This document shows, piece by piece, positions 9,963-21,288 of a stretch of 64,000 nucleotides of DNA. The translations under genes and the position numbers were made by a program. Position 1 is the first letter of the stretch, and each line of letters starts with the position of its first letter. The DNA is taken from positions 92,591 through 156,590 of the forward strand of contig NW_020312021.1 in NCBI RefSeq assembly GCF_003144115.1, given 5' to 3'. The notes under the pieces were generated by a model. It made no database searches. It was not told the origin of the DNA and saw nothing but the letters and a program-made list of their open reading frames with translations. The stretch comes from Tilletiopsis washingtonensis. Lineage: Eukaryota; Basidiomycota; Exobasidiomycetes; Entylomatales.

Positions 9963-11568
9963 GGTTGCGCAAACGGCGGAGAGACGCTCCCGCTTCGGGT
10001 AGCCGGCGAGAGGAAGAGAAGCGGGCGGTCCGAAGCACGCAGCGCGGTGCAGTGCTGAGAGGAGAGAAAGGGGAGAGACGAGCGCAGAGGTCCGTCGAGT
10101 CTGGAGGTGCGAGCGGTGCGGAGTGGAGTGGAGAGAAGCGCTGCCTGCTTCAGAAGTGGCGCTCGCACTTGGCCTTTCGCCGCTTCGCATCTCGAGGCGC
10201 GCCAGACTTCTCTCGCGCGAGAGGGAGAGAGGCGTGGGAAGGCTCGAGCACGGAGGGCAAGCCGGCCGCGCCGCGGCACGGGCGGCCGTCTTTCCTCTCC
10301 CTCGCCTCGCTGCACGTCGACTCCGCTCTGCGCTCCGCGACAGCTGTCCTTCGCCTTTGCTAGCACCAGCCGCGGCTGCGGGCCTCAGCTGCAGAGCGCC
10401 TATCGCCGAGGCTGGCGCGCTGAGTCAGCCTGGCTGCGAGCATGAGGAGCGGGCAATTCTGGCCAGGGGACCCCCTGGCAGACCCATGGGGGCACAAGAC
10501 GAGAGAGCCGCACGCTACAAGCTGGCTCGCTGCAGCGCCCATGCAGATGCAGCATCGGGGGTGGCAGCGTGGCAGCGTGCAGGCGCAGCGTGCAAGCCAC
10601 GCAGACGCAGCTGCTGCCGCCGCCGCTGGCAGGCTGAGTGCTGTGAGAGCGAGGCGCAGGAGCCAGCCGCGAGCATGCAGCGAGAGGGCGAGGGAGCCGC
10701 AGCGAAAGCGCGAGAGGCTGCGATAGGCTGCTGCCGCCGCCTGCCGCCGCCTGTGCTGGCTGCTGCTCGGCAACGCGCGGCTGTTGAGAGGACGAGCTCG
10801 AGGCTCACGGCTGCGGCTGCCGCGGCGCCTCTCTGCCAAGCCTCGGCCACGGCTGCCTGCTGCGCTGCCCTCTCTCCCCCTCGCTCCTTTTTGCCCGCAC
10901 CCGTATGGACGCGCGCGCGCGTGCGGCGTGGCGGCATGCGGCGCGCCGTCGGCGCCGGTGCCGAGCGCGACGCCGAGCCACCGAGGCGCCGCTCGCTCTG
11001 ACACTGCTCGTGCGCCCCGGTGTGGGTCCCTCGCGGCGTCGGCGCCGTGGACTTGCATGCATGAGACGCACCCGGCCTTCTTAGCGTGGCAAGCGTGGCA
11101 CCATGGACATTGCGCCGCAGCCGCAGACGGTTGCGGTGCGGGCGCTCGGGCGCTTCTTCTCAGCCGCTCGAGTAGGGCAAAGAAAAGGTGGCGAGACGCC
11201 GCACGCGACCGCACCGCGTGGCTCGCTCGCTGCGGCAGACCCCGCCCGGCAGGAAGCCCCAGGACAGGGCGGAAGCCGAGTGCGTGGCGCCGATGAGGGG
11301 CCTAGTGCGTGCCTGGCAGCCTCGGCAGCAGCGCAGAGCGCGATAGCAGCGCTTCGTCTTGCGGCTTCAGGGGCTGCGCCAGGGCAAGGAGCAGGCGGGC
11401 CGGCGCCGGGCCGCGAGCCGCTATCTCTTCTCTTGCGGCTGCCCCGCGCGCGCGACGCGAGGCAGGCAGCGCTTCTTCTGACCCACGCGACGTCGCCACA
11501 CCTTCTTGCCTCCCACCTCATCCATCCTCAACCTCACGTTTCCCTCGCGGACGACAGCCTGCCCAGCA
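9963..11568. other. 1.6 kb divergent intergenic region RRM gene / CNT transporter
   Basis: Very GC-rich and CTG/GCC-rich, so several long open frames arise by chance, all rich in Ala, Arg and Cys with no recognisable domain. A CT/CCACC-rich leader (about 11500-11560) precedes the transporter start. I see no gene that I can support. Confidence 0.5.
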
Positions 11569-14096
11569 ATGTCGGCCATGTCCAACCCCGAGGTGGCGCG
11601 CTCCGACCTGCCGCTGTACAACGTGCGTGCTTTGCGGCCGCTCTCTCGCTCTCGACGCGCATGCCTGCGTGCTCACGCTCCTCACAGAACCAGGCCGGCG
11701 CTCCGCCGCAGGCCGAGGTGATGCGTCCGTCGGAGATCGCCTCTGTGCATTCCTCGCACTCGGCATCCGACGCAAAGGAGTCGTACGCCGCCAAGCCGCA
11801 GCAGCAGGCCGACGCCGAGGCCTACCCGGCGGACTCCACGTCGGCAGACTCCGACGCCGCCGCCGCGCTGTACGCGCGCGAGAACGGCCTGGATGTGGAT
11901 GTGCCCAAGACGGGCGGCATTGGACACATGATCAGCAAGGCCGTGCACTCGCGATGGGCCATCTACGTGCGCGACTTTGGCATGGTCGCCCTCATCTTCG
12001 CCTGGTGGCTGCCGGGCATCATCAACGATGACCCGCGCGTGCGCGGCAAGCGCGTGCCCAACTCGATTCTCGCCTGGTTCTTCATCCTGTGAGTTGGCCG
12101 CTGCGGGCGAGTGAGGCAGAATGGGCGAGCGTGAGGGCAAGCTGCCCGCTTCCACAGGCCGTATGCACATCCGCAACTGACGCTCCCGTTCCCCCTCGCT
12201 TTCCAGCTTGATCCTGATGCACGACAGCAAGTACATTCCTCAGCGCCCCTTTGTGCGCATTCTCTCTGCCTTCTGGATGACATGCATCGCCAAGCCGTGG
12301 TCGCTGCTGCCTCACGTCGGCAAGCTCGCTGTGGGCTGGCTCTCCCTTGCAGCGCTCGTCTTTGGCACGACGTACGGCCTGCCCGTCGTGGCCGAGTCGT
12401 CGCTCGGCGAGCGCACCATCTCGCTGGCCGGCGTCGTGCTCATCTACGGCATGCTCTTCATGTTTTCGAGCAACCACAAGGCCGTGCAGGTCCGCACCGT
12501 TGTCCTCGGCATCGGCTTCCAGTTCATCATTGCCCTCTTTGTCTTCCGCACCGGCGCCGGCTACTCGCTCTTCGAGTGGATCGCCATTGCGGCGGCGGAC
12601 CTGCTCAAGCAGGGCCAGATCGGCGGCGCGGCCTTCTTCTGTGAGTACGGCTTGGCCAAGTGCCACGGAGTAGAGCTGTACGGCATTGGGGGGGGGGGGG
12701 GGGGGGGCGCTGTGCAGCCAAGCCCGCACCGTCCGCCCTAGGTAACGCTGCATCACTGACTCGTGTGCGCTTGCTCAGGGCGTGATCTCGTCGACCAAGG
12801 CTACTTCTTCATCAACGTGCTCAGCAGCATCATCTTCTTTGTGGCGCTCACCATTGCGCTCTTCTACTGCGGCGCGCTGGGCTGGTGCATCAAGAAGGCC
12901 GCCTGGTTCGCCCACGCCGTCTTTGGCATCTCCGGCGGCGAGGCAGTCGTCGCTGTGGCCTCGCCTTTCATTGGCCAGGTGCGTACAGCCGAGATCGACC
13001 TTCGTCGCGCTTGACGAGTGTCGCTGAAGCAGCGCCGCTGACCGCCGATCTTTGTGCCCAGGGCGAGAACTGCGTGCTTGTGCGCCCTTTCGTCAAGTCC
13101 TTCACGCGCAGCGAGCTGCACCAGGTGCTCGTGTCTGGCTTTGCCGCCATCGCCGGCAGTGTGCTGATCGCGTACATCGGCCTTGGCGTTTCCGGCCGTG
13201 GTGCGTTCGCCTCGCCGCTCCCCTCCGCCCAGCTCCCATATTGACGCCGCTTTGCCCCTGGCGACAGATCTGGTCACCTCCTCCGTCATGTCCATCCCCG
13301 CCTCCATCGCGGCATCCAAGATCCGCTACCCGGAGACGCAGCACTCCTACACGTCTGGCCGCGTGCAGATTGCCGCTCAGGACGAGGACGGCAAGGCCTC
13401 CGACGTCTTCCACGCCCTCTCCAACGGCGCATGGTTCGGCCTGCGCGTCGCGGGCCTGATCTTCTGCAACGTGCTCGTGATTGTGTCGCTGCTCTACACC
13501 ATCAACGGCCTCCTGACGTACATCGGCCGCAACTGGTACATCACCGAGGACAACGGCCCGCTGACGCTGCAGCTCAGTGAGTTCTGCTCGATCTCGCGAC
13601 ATGTTCTGCGAAGGCACTGACACATGCGCTACTCGCAGTCCTCTCGTACGTCCTCTGGCCGCTCGCCTTCATGCTCGGTGTCCCGGCGCGCGACTGCCTG
13701 CGCGTCGCCGAGCTGATTGGCCTCAAGGTCGTTGCCAATGTGCGTCTTTGCCGCTTCCCCCATGCTTCCGCATCTCACTCACCTTGCGTTGCCCACCCTC
13801 AGGAGTTCGTGGCGTACAACGAGCTGCAGACGGTCATCATGCCCGATGCCGCCACGCGTCTCTCGCCTCGTGCCTACCTCATCGCCAAGTACGCACTCTG
13901 CGGCTTTGGCAACATCGGCTCGCTCGGCATCAACCTCGGCATTCTGGCTGCGCTGGCGCCCAAGCGTGCCGGCGAGATTGTGCGCCTGCTGCCCAGTGCG
14001 CTGCTCACCGGCATCCTCGTCACGCTCTCGTCGGCGGCCATTGCGGGCATCGTCGGTGACCCGCTGCTGGATGCCTACGTGCCTACGGCTGCCTAA
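11569..14096 (+). CDS. Concentrative nucleoside transporter (CNT / SLC28 family)
   Basis: Eight exons (11569-11622, 11688-12088, 12207-12640, 12779-12978, 13062-13200, 13268-13576, 13639-13739, 13803-14096) join in frame to 643 residues. CNT proteins import nucleosides by cation symport across the plasma membrane. The cytoplasmic N-terminus (~110 residues) is hydrophilic and Ser/Asp-rich; about a dozen hydrophobic helices follow. The diagnostic core is GISGGEAVVAVASPFIGQ (residues ~346-363) running into GENCVLVRPFVKSF, then the second repeat with VMSIPASIAASKIRYPE and the closing helix LCGFGNIGSLGINLGILAAL. All these are CNT signatures (Nucleos_tra2_N, gate and C domains). Intron 3 (12641-12778) carries a 20-G run. 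The first exon is only 18 codons. The exact substrate range cannot be read from sequence. Confidence 0.93.
12688..12707. repeat. 20-G homopolymer in CNT intron 3
   Basis: Unbroken G run between a GTGAGT donor at 12641 and the acceptor at 12777-12778, and so within the spliced-out part of the transporter gene. Confidence 0.9.
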
Positions 14097-14515
14097 AAGG
14101 GCTTTGCAGCACATGTGCCCTCTCTCCCTTGCACACTTGTCTTGCAGCCCCATGCTCTGGTCTCGTCTGTTTNNNNNNNNNNCCCCACCCCACCCACCAC
14201 TCTGTCCGTTCACTCCCTCTCTCTCTTTCCCCCTCCCGTCCCGTGCTCCCCTCCCGGTTGTCGAGGTGGTGCGCAGGTGCGCATCACGAATGTCACGCAG
14301 TTCCCTGGCCTGTCTATGGGAGGAGCTGGCGTAAAGCGCGCCTGGAGCCGTGTGGCGGCGCGCGGCGCACGGCCCGGCCCCGTGCCACTCACTGCAGCGT
14401 GCATGGCAAGCGCGCTTCCTGCTTCTCTCCCACCACCTCCACACACACTGCGGCCTCTCGTCTCTTCCCTCTCCGCCGCCGCTCTCCCGCCCGCCGCTCC
14501 GCGTGCGCAGAGGTC
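14097..14515. other. Intergenic region CNT / SNF8 with assembly gap
   Basis: 419 bases holding the presumed CNT 3' end and SNF8 promoter. It includes ten N at 14173-14182, flanked by TGTCTGTTT on the left and CCCCACCCCACCCACC on the right. It is pyrimidine-rich after the gap, and no gene was seen. Confidence 0.7.
14173..14182. other. Assembly gap (10 N)
   Basis: Ten undetermined bases. The true gap length is unknown; a run of exactly ten suggests a nominal placeholder. Confidence 0.98.
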
Positions 14516-15337
14516 ATGCGTCGCGGGCCCGGCCTTGCGGCGCTTGAGCGCTCGGCGCACTCGACGCAGGCCTACGGCGCCCTCTCCTCCGACCTCTCCT
14601 CTGCCTCGCTCGCCGAGCTGCGCGCACAGCTGGCCTCCTTCTCCTCCGCGCTGCGCGACTTTGCCGCTTCGCATCGCGCCGAGATTCTCTCGAGCCACGA
14701 TGCCTCCTTTCGGCAGTCCTTCCAGCAGATGTGTGCTGCGCTGGGCGTCGACCCGCTCGCCAGCACGTCGCGCGGCGGCGGCGGAGGAGTGTGGGAGGCC
14801 TTGGGGCTGGGCGAGTGGACGTATGCGCTGGCGGTGCAGATTGTCGATGTGGCCGTGAGCACGCGGGCACTCAACGGCGGCCTCATCGACATTCACGATC
14901 TCTGCGTCGCCGTCACGCGGCTGCGCACGGGCAAGACGCCCGCGACGCAGGCCGAGGCCGGCATCTCGCCCGACGACGTGGCGCGCGCACTCAAGACGCT
15001 CAAGCCGCTCGGCGCTGGCTACGAACTCGTCGCGCTGGGCAAGCGCACCTTTGTGCGCACGCTCCCGGCTGCCCTAGATGAGAGCGCAGGAGTGCTGCTG
15101 GCGCTCTTGGCGACGCCGCCGACACACATCCCGCGCGACGCAGCCGGACTGCCGTACCTCGACATGCACGCCCTCCTGCCCGCCGTACCGAGCATGCTCA
15201 AAGGCGAATGGACCTTCGAGCGTGCCGAACGCGCGCTCGACGAGGTCTGCAATGCCCAGGGTCTCCTCTGGCTCGACGACGGCGCGCCGCAGCGACGCTA
15301 CTACTCCCTCGCAGCCGTGCATATGGCGCTCGAATGA
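14516..15337 (+). CDS. SNF8: ESCRT-II subunit Snf8/Vps22 (EAP30)
   Basis: An intronless 273-codon frame. Vps22 pairs with Vps36 and two Vps25 copies in ESCRT-II, which sorts ubiquitinated cargo into multivesicular endosomes. Family features run in order: the start MRRGPGLAALERSAHSTQAY, a helical hairpin region (LAELRAQLASFSSALRDFAA), the invariant-type SFRQSFQQMCAALGVDPLAS, a WEALGLGEWTYALAVQIVDV helix, then two winged-helix domains, one with LKTLKPLGAGYELVALGKRT and the other ending LLWLDDGAPQRRYYSLAAV. Length matches the usual ~230-270. A short Gly run (residues ~86-90) interrupts the second block. The start is the ATG at the expected MRR N-terminus. It is convergent with LTN1, with 174 bases between stops. 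Confidence 0.95.
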   Translation: MRRGPGLAALERSAHSTQAYGALSSDLSSASLAELRAQLASFSSALRDFAASHRAEILSSHDASFRQSFQQMCAALGVDPLASTSRGGGGGVWEALGLGEWTYALAVQIVDVAVSTRALNGGLIDIHDLCVAVTRLRTGKTPATQAEAGISPDDVARALKTLKPLGAGYELVALGKRTFVRTLPAALDESAGVLLALLATPPTHIPRDAAGLPYLDMHALLPAVPSMLKGEWTFERAERALDEVCNAQGLLWLDDGAPQRRYYSLAAVHMALE

Positions 15338-15511
15338 CACGAGACTGCCCTCGAGCTGCGAGTCCGGGGGATGGGTAGATGTGTTGCAGGAGTGGAGAGA
15401 AAGAGGACAGATCATGCGGTGGTCGTGCGTGTGTTGAGAGAGGGAGGATGCTGTGGGGGAGACGGCAGACGGGAGGCGCGAGGAGGGTGGGATGGACGAT
15501 GTGGCGACAGA

Positions 15512-18500
15512 CTACAGCATGGCGCGGCACATCGGACACGTCGATGAGCCCGAGGAGACGACCCACTTGACCAGGCAGCTCGAGTGGTAGCCCTGTGCAA
15601 GGCGCGAAGACGTGAGTGTGGGAGGGAGATGCTGCGGCTGTCGTAAGGCGCGAAGCACGACGCACCTTGTGGCACGTCTTGCACTTCTTCGTCGGCAGCG
15701 ACAGCGAGCCGTCGCCGATGATCGAGTAGCAGATGGCGCCTGCGGGCGAGCAGAGCATGCAGCAGTCAGACTCGGAGCATCTTCGTCTCTCGCCGGCCAG
15801 CGCAGCACTCACACTCGGCGTCCTCGTAGCCGGCAAACTTGGCCTCGGCGTTGCGCTTGAAGAGCAGCAGCGCTGCACAAGAGGCGCACGGCGTCAGCAC
15901 TGCAGAACCGCGCTGGCATCTGGCCATGCTCGTGCTCACCGTCGTAGATCAGGCCGTTCTTGCCCGTGAGGAGCTGCTGCGTAGCCAGCAGCCATGCGCG
16001 CCACTGCGCCTCGGTGACGCCGACGCGCTTCACGTCCTTGACCTCGACGCCGTGGAGTGGGAAGTCTGCGGGGATCGAGACTGCAATCTGCATGTCGTGC
16101 TCGTCGACGGTATACGTCGCCACGACGTCGTTGCTGGCCGTGATGCGCACGCCCAGCCCTTCGCCCTCGAGTGTCGCCCGCGCCTCGGGCGCCCGCAGAT
16201 GCGCCAGCTCCGCCGCGGCCAGGAGCGGCGTAAAGTGCCGAGAGGTGAGCTGCGTGATCTGCGTGCTGAGGCTGCGGTTGCGCAGCGACTGCACGTGCTT
16301 GCGCACGCCGACGGGCGTGTGCGTCAGGGCACGGTGGTACAGGTGCGCCGCCAGCAGCGGCAGCGCGGCCGAGGATGCAAAGACGACGTCTGCGGATAGC
16401 GCACTGTGTCAGCGCACATCCCAAGCGCCAGAGGTCCGCACGGGCAGGCACTCACCGTCCAGGTACACCTCCTCGACCGCCCAGCCGCGCATCTCCAGCG
16501 GACTCATCCACTCGAACAGGCCCGGCAGCAGCTCGCTCTCCAGCAGCTCGCGCTTCTCGAGCTGCGCGGCAAAGGCACTGCGCAGCGACAGGCTGGCCTC
16601 CTCGAAGTGCTCAAACACCGCCAGCCAGGCGAGGAAGAAGGAGAGCGGCGGCGGCGAGCTCGAGCCGTCCTGGTCGCTTGGCAGTGCCTCCTCGTCGTCG
16701 CTCGTGGATACGCGCTCGCCCTTGCTGCGCATGCAGCAGACGCCGATGAGCGCATCGGGGAGCGCAGAGGCGCCGGCGGCCATCTCGGGCTCGAGTGCCG
16801 CGTCGAGCACGAGTGCAGCCACGCGCGAGCGGATGCACAGCGAGAGCCGCCGATAGGCCGCAAGCTGCACGCACTGGCGGCGCGACTGCAGCGCCTCGAC
16901 GAGCGCCGCCTCCTGGCCCTCGAATGCATCGTCGGGCAGTCGGCGGACCAGATGAGAGAGCAGCTGGGCGACGACATCGAACGGCGCGCCCGCCTCGCTC
17001 ATGTGCTGCAGGAAGAGTGGCGCAAGCAGCGCGCGGATCGGCTTCGAGCGCTCCTTCCACACGAGGCGCAGTGCCTCGGCGTGTGCCGATCGCTCCTCCA
17101 GCGCCTCGAGGAGGCGGAGAGCAGCGTGCATGGCGTGTGCATCGCTCCACGCCGCGGCGTCGAGCTGCGCCTCGAGCACGTCGCAGATAAGCTCCAGATG
17201 CGAGCCAGGCATGCCCTCGACGATGGGCAGCAGCTCGAGCAGCACCTCGCTGAGCCGCACGTGCAGCTCGTCGCTCAGCTCCACGTCGTCGGCCGCGAGC
17301 CACTTCTGCACGTTCTGCAGGAAAAGCAGCGCTCGTTGCGGCGGCACCAGCGCCACCGTTGCATCTGCAGGCGGTGCCGCGGCGACGAGGAGGCGCAGCA
17401 GTGGCAGGCCGGCAGATTCGGCCCGCGCTGCAGGCACGCCAGCGAGGTTGGCCACAAGCTCGTTGCGCACGCGGTCGTAGAGCGGCGCAGCAAGCACCGT
17501 CGGGCGCACTGTGCGCATCAGCGCTCCGGCCAGCGCCGGCTTTGTCGTCTGGATGACCTGGCCGAGACGCAGCCACGTGCTGCCCGCCGTGGCGCCGGCA
17601 GCACTGAAGCTCAGCACGCCAGCGAGCAGACGTGCGAAGACTCGTGCGCCCTGTGCGTGGCCGATGGAGTACGCGACTTGCAGCGAGGAGGCAAGACCCG
17701 AGCCGTTGGCGCTGCCCTTCTTGAGCGTCTCTGCGACCTCAGCGTGCCAGGCGTCGGTGACGGCATCGGCGAGCGACGCCACCGCCGTCGTGGCCACGTT
17801 GACGGCTGCGACAGCGTGAGCCGCGAGGCTCTGCTCGCTGACCGATGGAGCAAAGAGCGTGGGTGATGCGCCGGGAAGAAGCGTTGCATCCTCGGCGGCG
17901 AGGGCCAGGTACACGGCGTGCGCCAATGTCCATGGCGCAGCGCGTGCGAGCGCACGGTCTCGACGGAGCACGTCGACGAGCACAACGAGAGCGCGAGCGT
18001 AGGAAGAGAGGCCAGCAGTGTCGTACGGTCCACCCGTCGCGCCTGAGCTGCCGGCGTGCGGCACAAGCGCATCGACGACCGCGAGAGCGGGCGGCGGCGC
18101 GTAGGCGCAGGCAGCAGCCAGGCACTCCGCCATGCTCTCTTCGTCGGGCAGGATGGCCAGGCCACCCGCACCAGCCGGCAGGGCCTCGGCAGCACGCAGC
18201 AGCGAGCGCAGCGGCGTGTCAAGCTGCGACACGCGCTCGCGCAGCATCGCTGCTGCAGCCTGCGGTGCGCCCTGCTCGTCGGCAAGCGACGCCCATACGC
18301 GTGCCGCAGACGTGCCGTACTCGGGCGAGGCGTCGAGATACGCCAGGCCGAAGATTGCCGCCGCCGCACCCTGCAGCGCCGGGTCGGTCACGAGGCGCTG
18401 CGTGCGCTCGCGCGACGAGCCCCACGCCTCGAGGAGCGCCAGCACCGTGGCGATATCGGCGCGCGCTCCCGACTTGAGCGCCGTAACGAGCTCGAGCAGC

Positions 18501-21288
18501 AGCGCATCGGCCGTCTGCCGCGTAACGAACGGCTCGGGACGGTCCAGCAGGCGGCCCAGCACGGCCTGCTCCGACTGCTTGAGCGAGCCGGTCTTGAGCG
18601 CCCGGGCCACGAGGGCCAGCACCTCTTGGTCCAGGCGCGTCGAGCCCGTCTCGCCCTCCGAGAGCAGCGCAGCAGGCAGCGAGTCTGCGGCGCCGAAGAG
18701 TGCCTGCAGAGCATCGGTGTCGAGACCGCCCTGCGGACTGACAGACTCGAGCGCGCTGATCCAGACGGCACTGCGCTCCGACGCGTCCTGCACCATTGGC
18801 AGATATGCGGCGTAGAAGGCAGCAGCGGCCGGAGCGGAGACGCTGCCGCGATGCATCGCAGGCGGCAGCACGTCGCGCGCGGCACGTCCGAGGACCTCGA
18901 GCAGATCGACATGTGCATCGGCGAAGCTGCCCATGAGCGCGGCGAGGAGAGAGACGAGCGGTGCAAGCCATGTCTCCTCGGGCGAGGCGCACAGCACATT
19001 GGCCGCCGTGCCCGACACGTCCTGCACCAGGTCCGAAACGCGCTGCTCGAGGCCGTTGGGCGCGCCGGCGGTGCCAATCGCGCTGAGGCAGCGCACGGCA
19101 CGGAAGAGGGCATCGGCGTCTGCATCGGGCTGAGCCAGCTGCTGCAGCGTGGCACGGACGCGCGCGAGGAAGGGAGCCGCGACGGAGCCATCTTCGGCCA
19201 GCGAGGCGAGGCGCTTGACAGCAGCAGAGATGGGCTGCGCAGGGTCGAGGGCAGCACGCGCACGCGGCGGCACGAGATCGGCGCCGATGCTGCCGTCGTC
19301 GAGCACAAAGGCCTGCCACGGCTTGGCGAGCTGCGCATCTGCCAGCACGCTCGCCTCGTCGGCCTGTGCATCCTCGTTGCGCGCCACGCGGCTGGCGAGA
19401 AAGGCGACGCACTCGGCAAAGCTTGCGATGCAGGCGCGGAGTGCCTGCGGGTCCGAGCCGGCACGCGCCTGCAGGCCAGCCCAGTGCGAGTCGAGGATGG
19501 CACTCGAGTGCTCGGCTGTGGGCGCCAGCAGCGTCACGGGCAGCGTCGAGAGCAGCACAAGGACCGTCGGGTATGAGAGCGACGGCAGCCCAGCGCATGC
19601 AGAGCGCAGCCAGCCTTGGAAGGGGCGCAGCGCGCGTGGCTGGCTGACGCTCCGCACTGCAGCAACGCTCGGAGCCTTCGCCGGCAACGAGCCAGCCTCG
19701 TCGTCGTCCGAGTCGGACGCCGCGCTGACCTCGTCCGAGTCGTCGTCAGCCTCGACCTCGTCGGCGACTGCGCTGGGCTCCTCTTCGTCTTCCTCCTCCT
19801 CGTCCGACTCATCGTCGTCCTCGCGCATCGTCCACGTCTCCGGCTTGATGCGCAGCAGGGGCAGCAGGGCGTCGAGTGCGGCGCGTGCGCACGTCGCGTC
19901 CGTCTCTGCCCAGATTGCACGGATGGCGACGGGCCCGAAGGCCGGCAGTGCGCAGTCCAGGGCAGCGCGCTCGGGCGACGAGACGAGCGCTGCAATGATG
20001 GCCCATGCGCGAGCGCGCGCCAGTGGTGCCTCGGCGCCGACAGAGCCAGGCAGCAAGTCGGCCTCCGCTGGCCGAGCGTGCAGACGGCCTGCTGCACTGC
20101 TTGCTGCCACCGGCGGCTGCAGGAGATTCCACAGCGCCGAAGACGCCAGGATCTCCTCAAAGTCGTCGAGCGGCAGCGGCGCGGAATGTGAAACTGCAGA
20201 TGCCGTCAGCACGCACAGCGCACGCGGCGTGCTGTCCAAGACTCACCGATGATCCAGCAGAGCGCACCAGCTGCGCCTGCGGCTAGTCGCCCGTCTGTGG
20301 TGCGCACGTCCTCCTCAATGCTTCCATCGTCGCGGTTCTTGGCGTCAAGCGCGCTTGGCGTGCTCGTGCCCGGCGTTCCAGGCGCGCTCGGCTGGCTGGG
20401 CCCTGCGGCATGCAGCGCGGCGGCAGGCGACGGGCTGAGCAGGAGCAGCTTGAGGTGTGGCAGCAGCGTGTGCAGCTCGTACCGCACGTCAAGGCGGTCC
20501 TCGCCGGCGCCGGACCAGCGCGTCGAGCCGTCGAGCGCCGCCTTTGCGGCACGCGCCACACGCCGGTCCGTGTCGTGTGCCAGCACGGCGAGCGGCGCCA
20601 GCGTCGAGAGCACATACGCCGGCACAGTGACGAGCTCGGAGCGCGTGTGTGCCTGCTCGAGCAGCGCGGCATGGATCGAGGCTGCGAGATAGCGCAGCCG
20701 CCGCGTGGGCGAGATGGAGAGACGAGGAAAGAGGTGTGCCTGGAGGCACGATGCGTCAGCCTGCGATGCTTCCGCTTTGCCGCTGCCTCCTGCGAGCGGA
20801 CGGCCTGATCGCACACGGACACCTCTGTGCGGCTCCTGCTACCACGTCTGACGCCGCTTACTCACCCAGCACGTCAGCCAGATGACCTCGGTCTCCTTGC
20901 GCTCCTCCTCGCCGAGCGTCTCGCCCTCGAGCTCGGCGCCGGCGACCCAGGCGTGGAGGGCCTCGCAGGCGCGCGTGCGCGTCACGACGTCCTTCTTGCT
21001 GGCCTTGCGCGTGAGCACGACGAGCGCCGGCGGCAGGCTGCTGGCGAGGCCGTAGTCGTCGAGCGGGTCGGGCGGCGGCGCGGGCGGCTTGGGCGGCGGC
21101 ACAAAGACCTTCTTGCGCGGCTCCTTCTTGCTGCGCCGGCCGCCGCCGCCGCTGCCCTTCTGGCCGCGCTGCGGCGGCTTGGGTGCCGCGTCGGGGTCGA
21201 CGCCGGCCTTTTTGAGCGCGAGCTTGGCGTTCTTCTTGCGCGTGCCCGCCGAGGCGGACGACTTGCCGCCCTTGCTGCCCTTGGCCAT
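15512..21288 (-). CDS. LTN1: E3 ubiquitin ligase listerin (Ltn1/Rkr1), ribosome quality control
   Basis: Seven exons (21288-20866, 20739-20247, 20193-16456, 16389-15940, 15872-15813, 15739-15666, 15592-15512) join in frame to 1,772 residues. Ltn1 is the RQC ligase that ubiquitinates nascent chains stuck on 60S subunits. The N-terminus is Lys/Gly-rich (MAKGSKGGKSS) and then gives the conserved SSLPPALVVLTRKASKKDVV. A long HEAT/ARM-like helical body follows, with an acidic Asp/Glu patch near residues 420-460. The RWD-like region precedes the C-terminal RING: zinc ligands read C1722, C1725, C1741, C1744, H1749, C1752, C1765 and C1768, in CAICYSIIG, CKTCHKGYHSSC and TCPMCRAML. The RING is split by two introns. 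Size and ends match listerin well (yeast ~1,560, human ~1,770). Confidence 0.95.

Noticed and set aside
10123-11001. Open frame of 292 codons upstream of the CNT gene
   Set aside because: Composition is Ala/Arg/Cys only and it overlaps similar frames on both strands; no conserved motif.
14129-15337. SNF8 frame extended upstream through the N gap
   Set aside because: The extension is Ser/Pro/Arg-rich and crosses undetermined bases; the family N-terminus begins at the ATG at 14516.
16406-17866. Long plus-strand open frame (486 codons), and others at 18056-19576
   Set aside because: They lie antisense to the LTN1 coding exon, are Arg/Ala/Gln-rich and have no domain. High GC makes antisense frames stay open.
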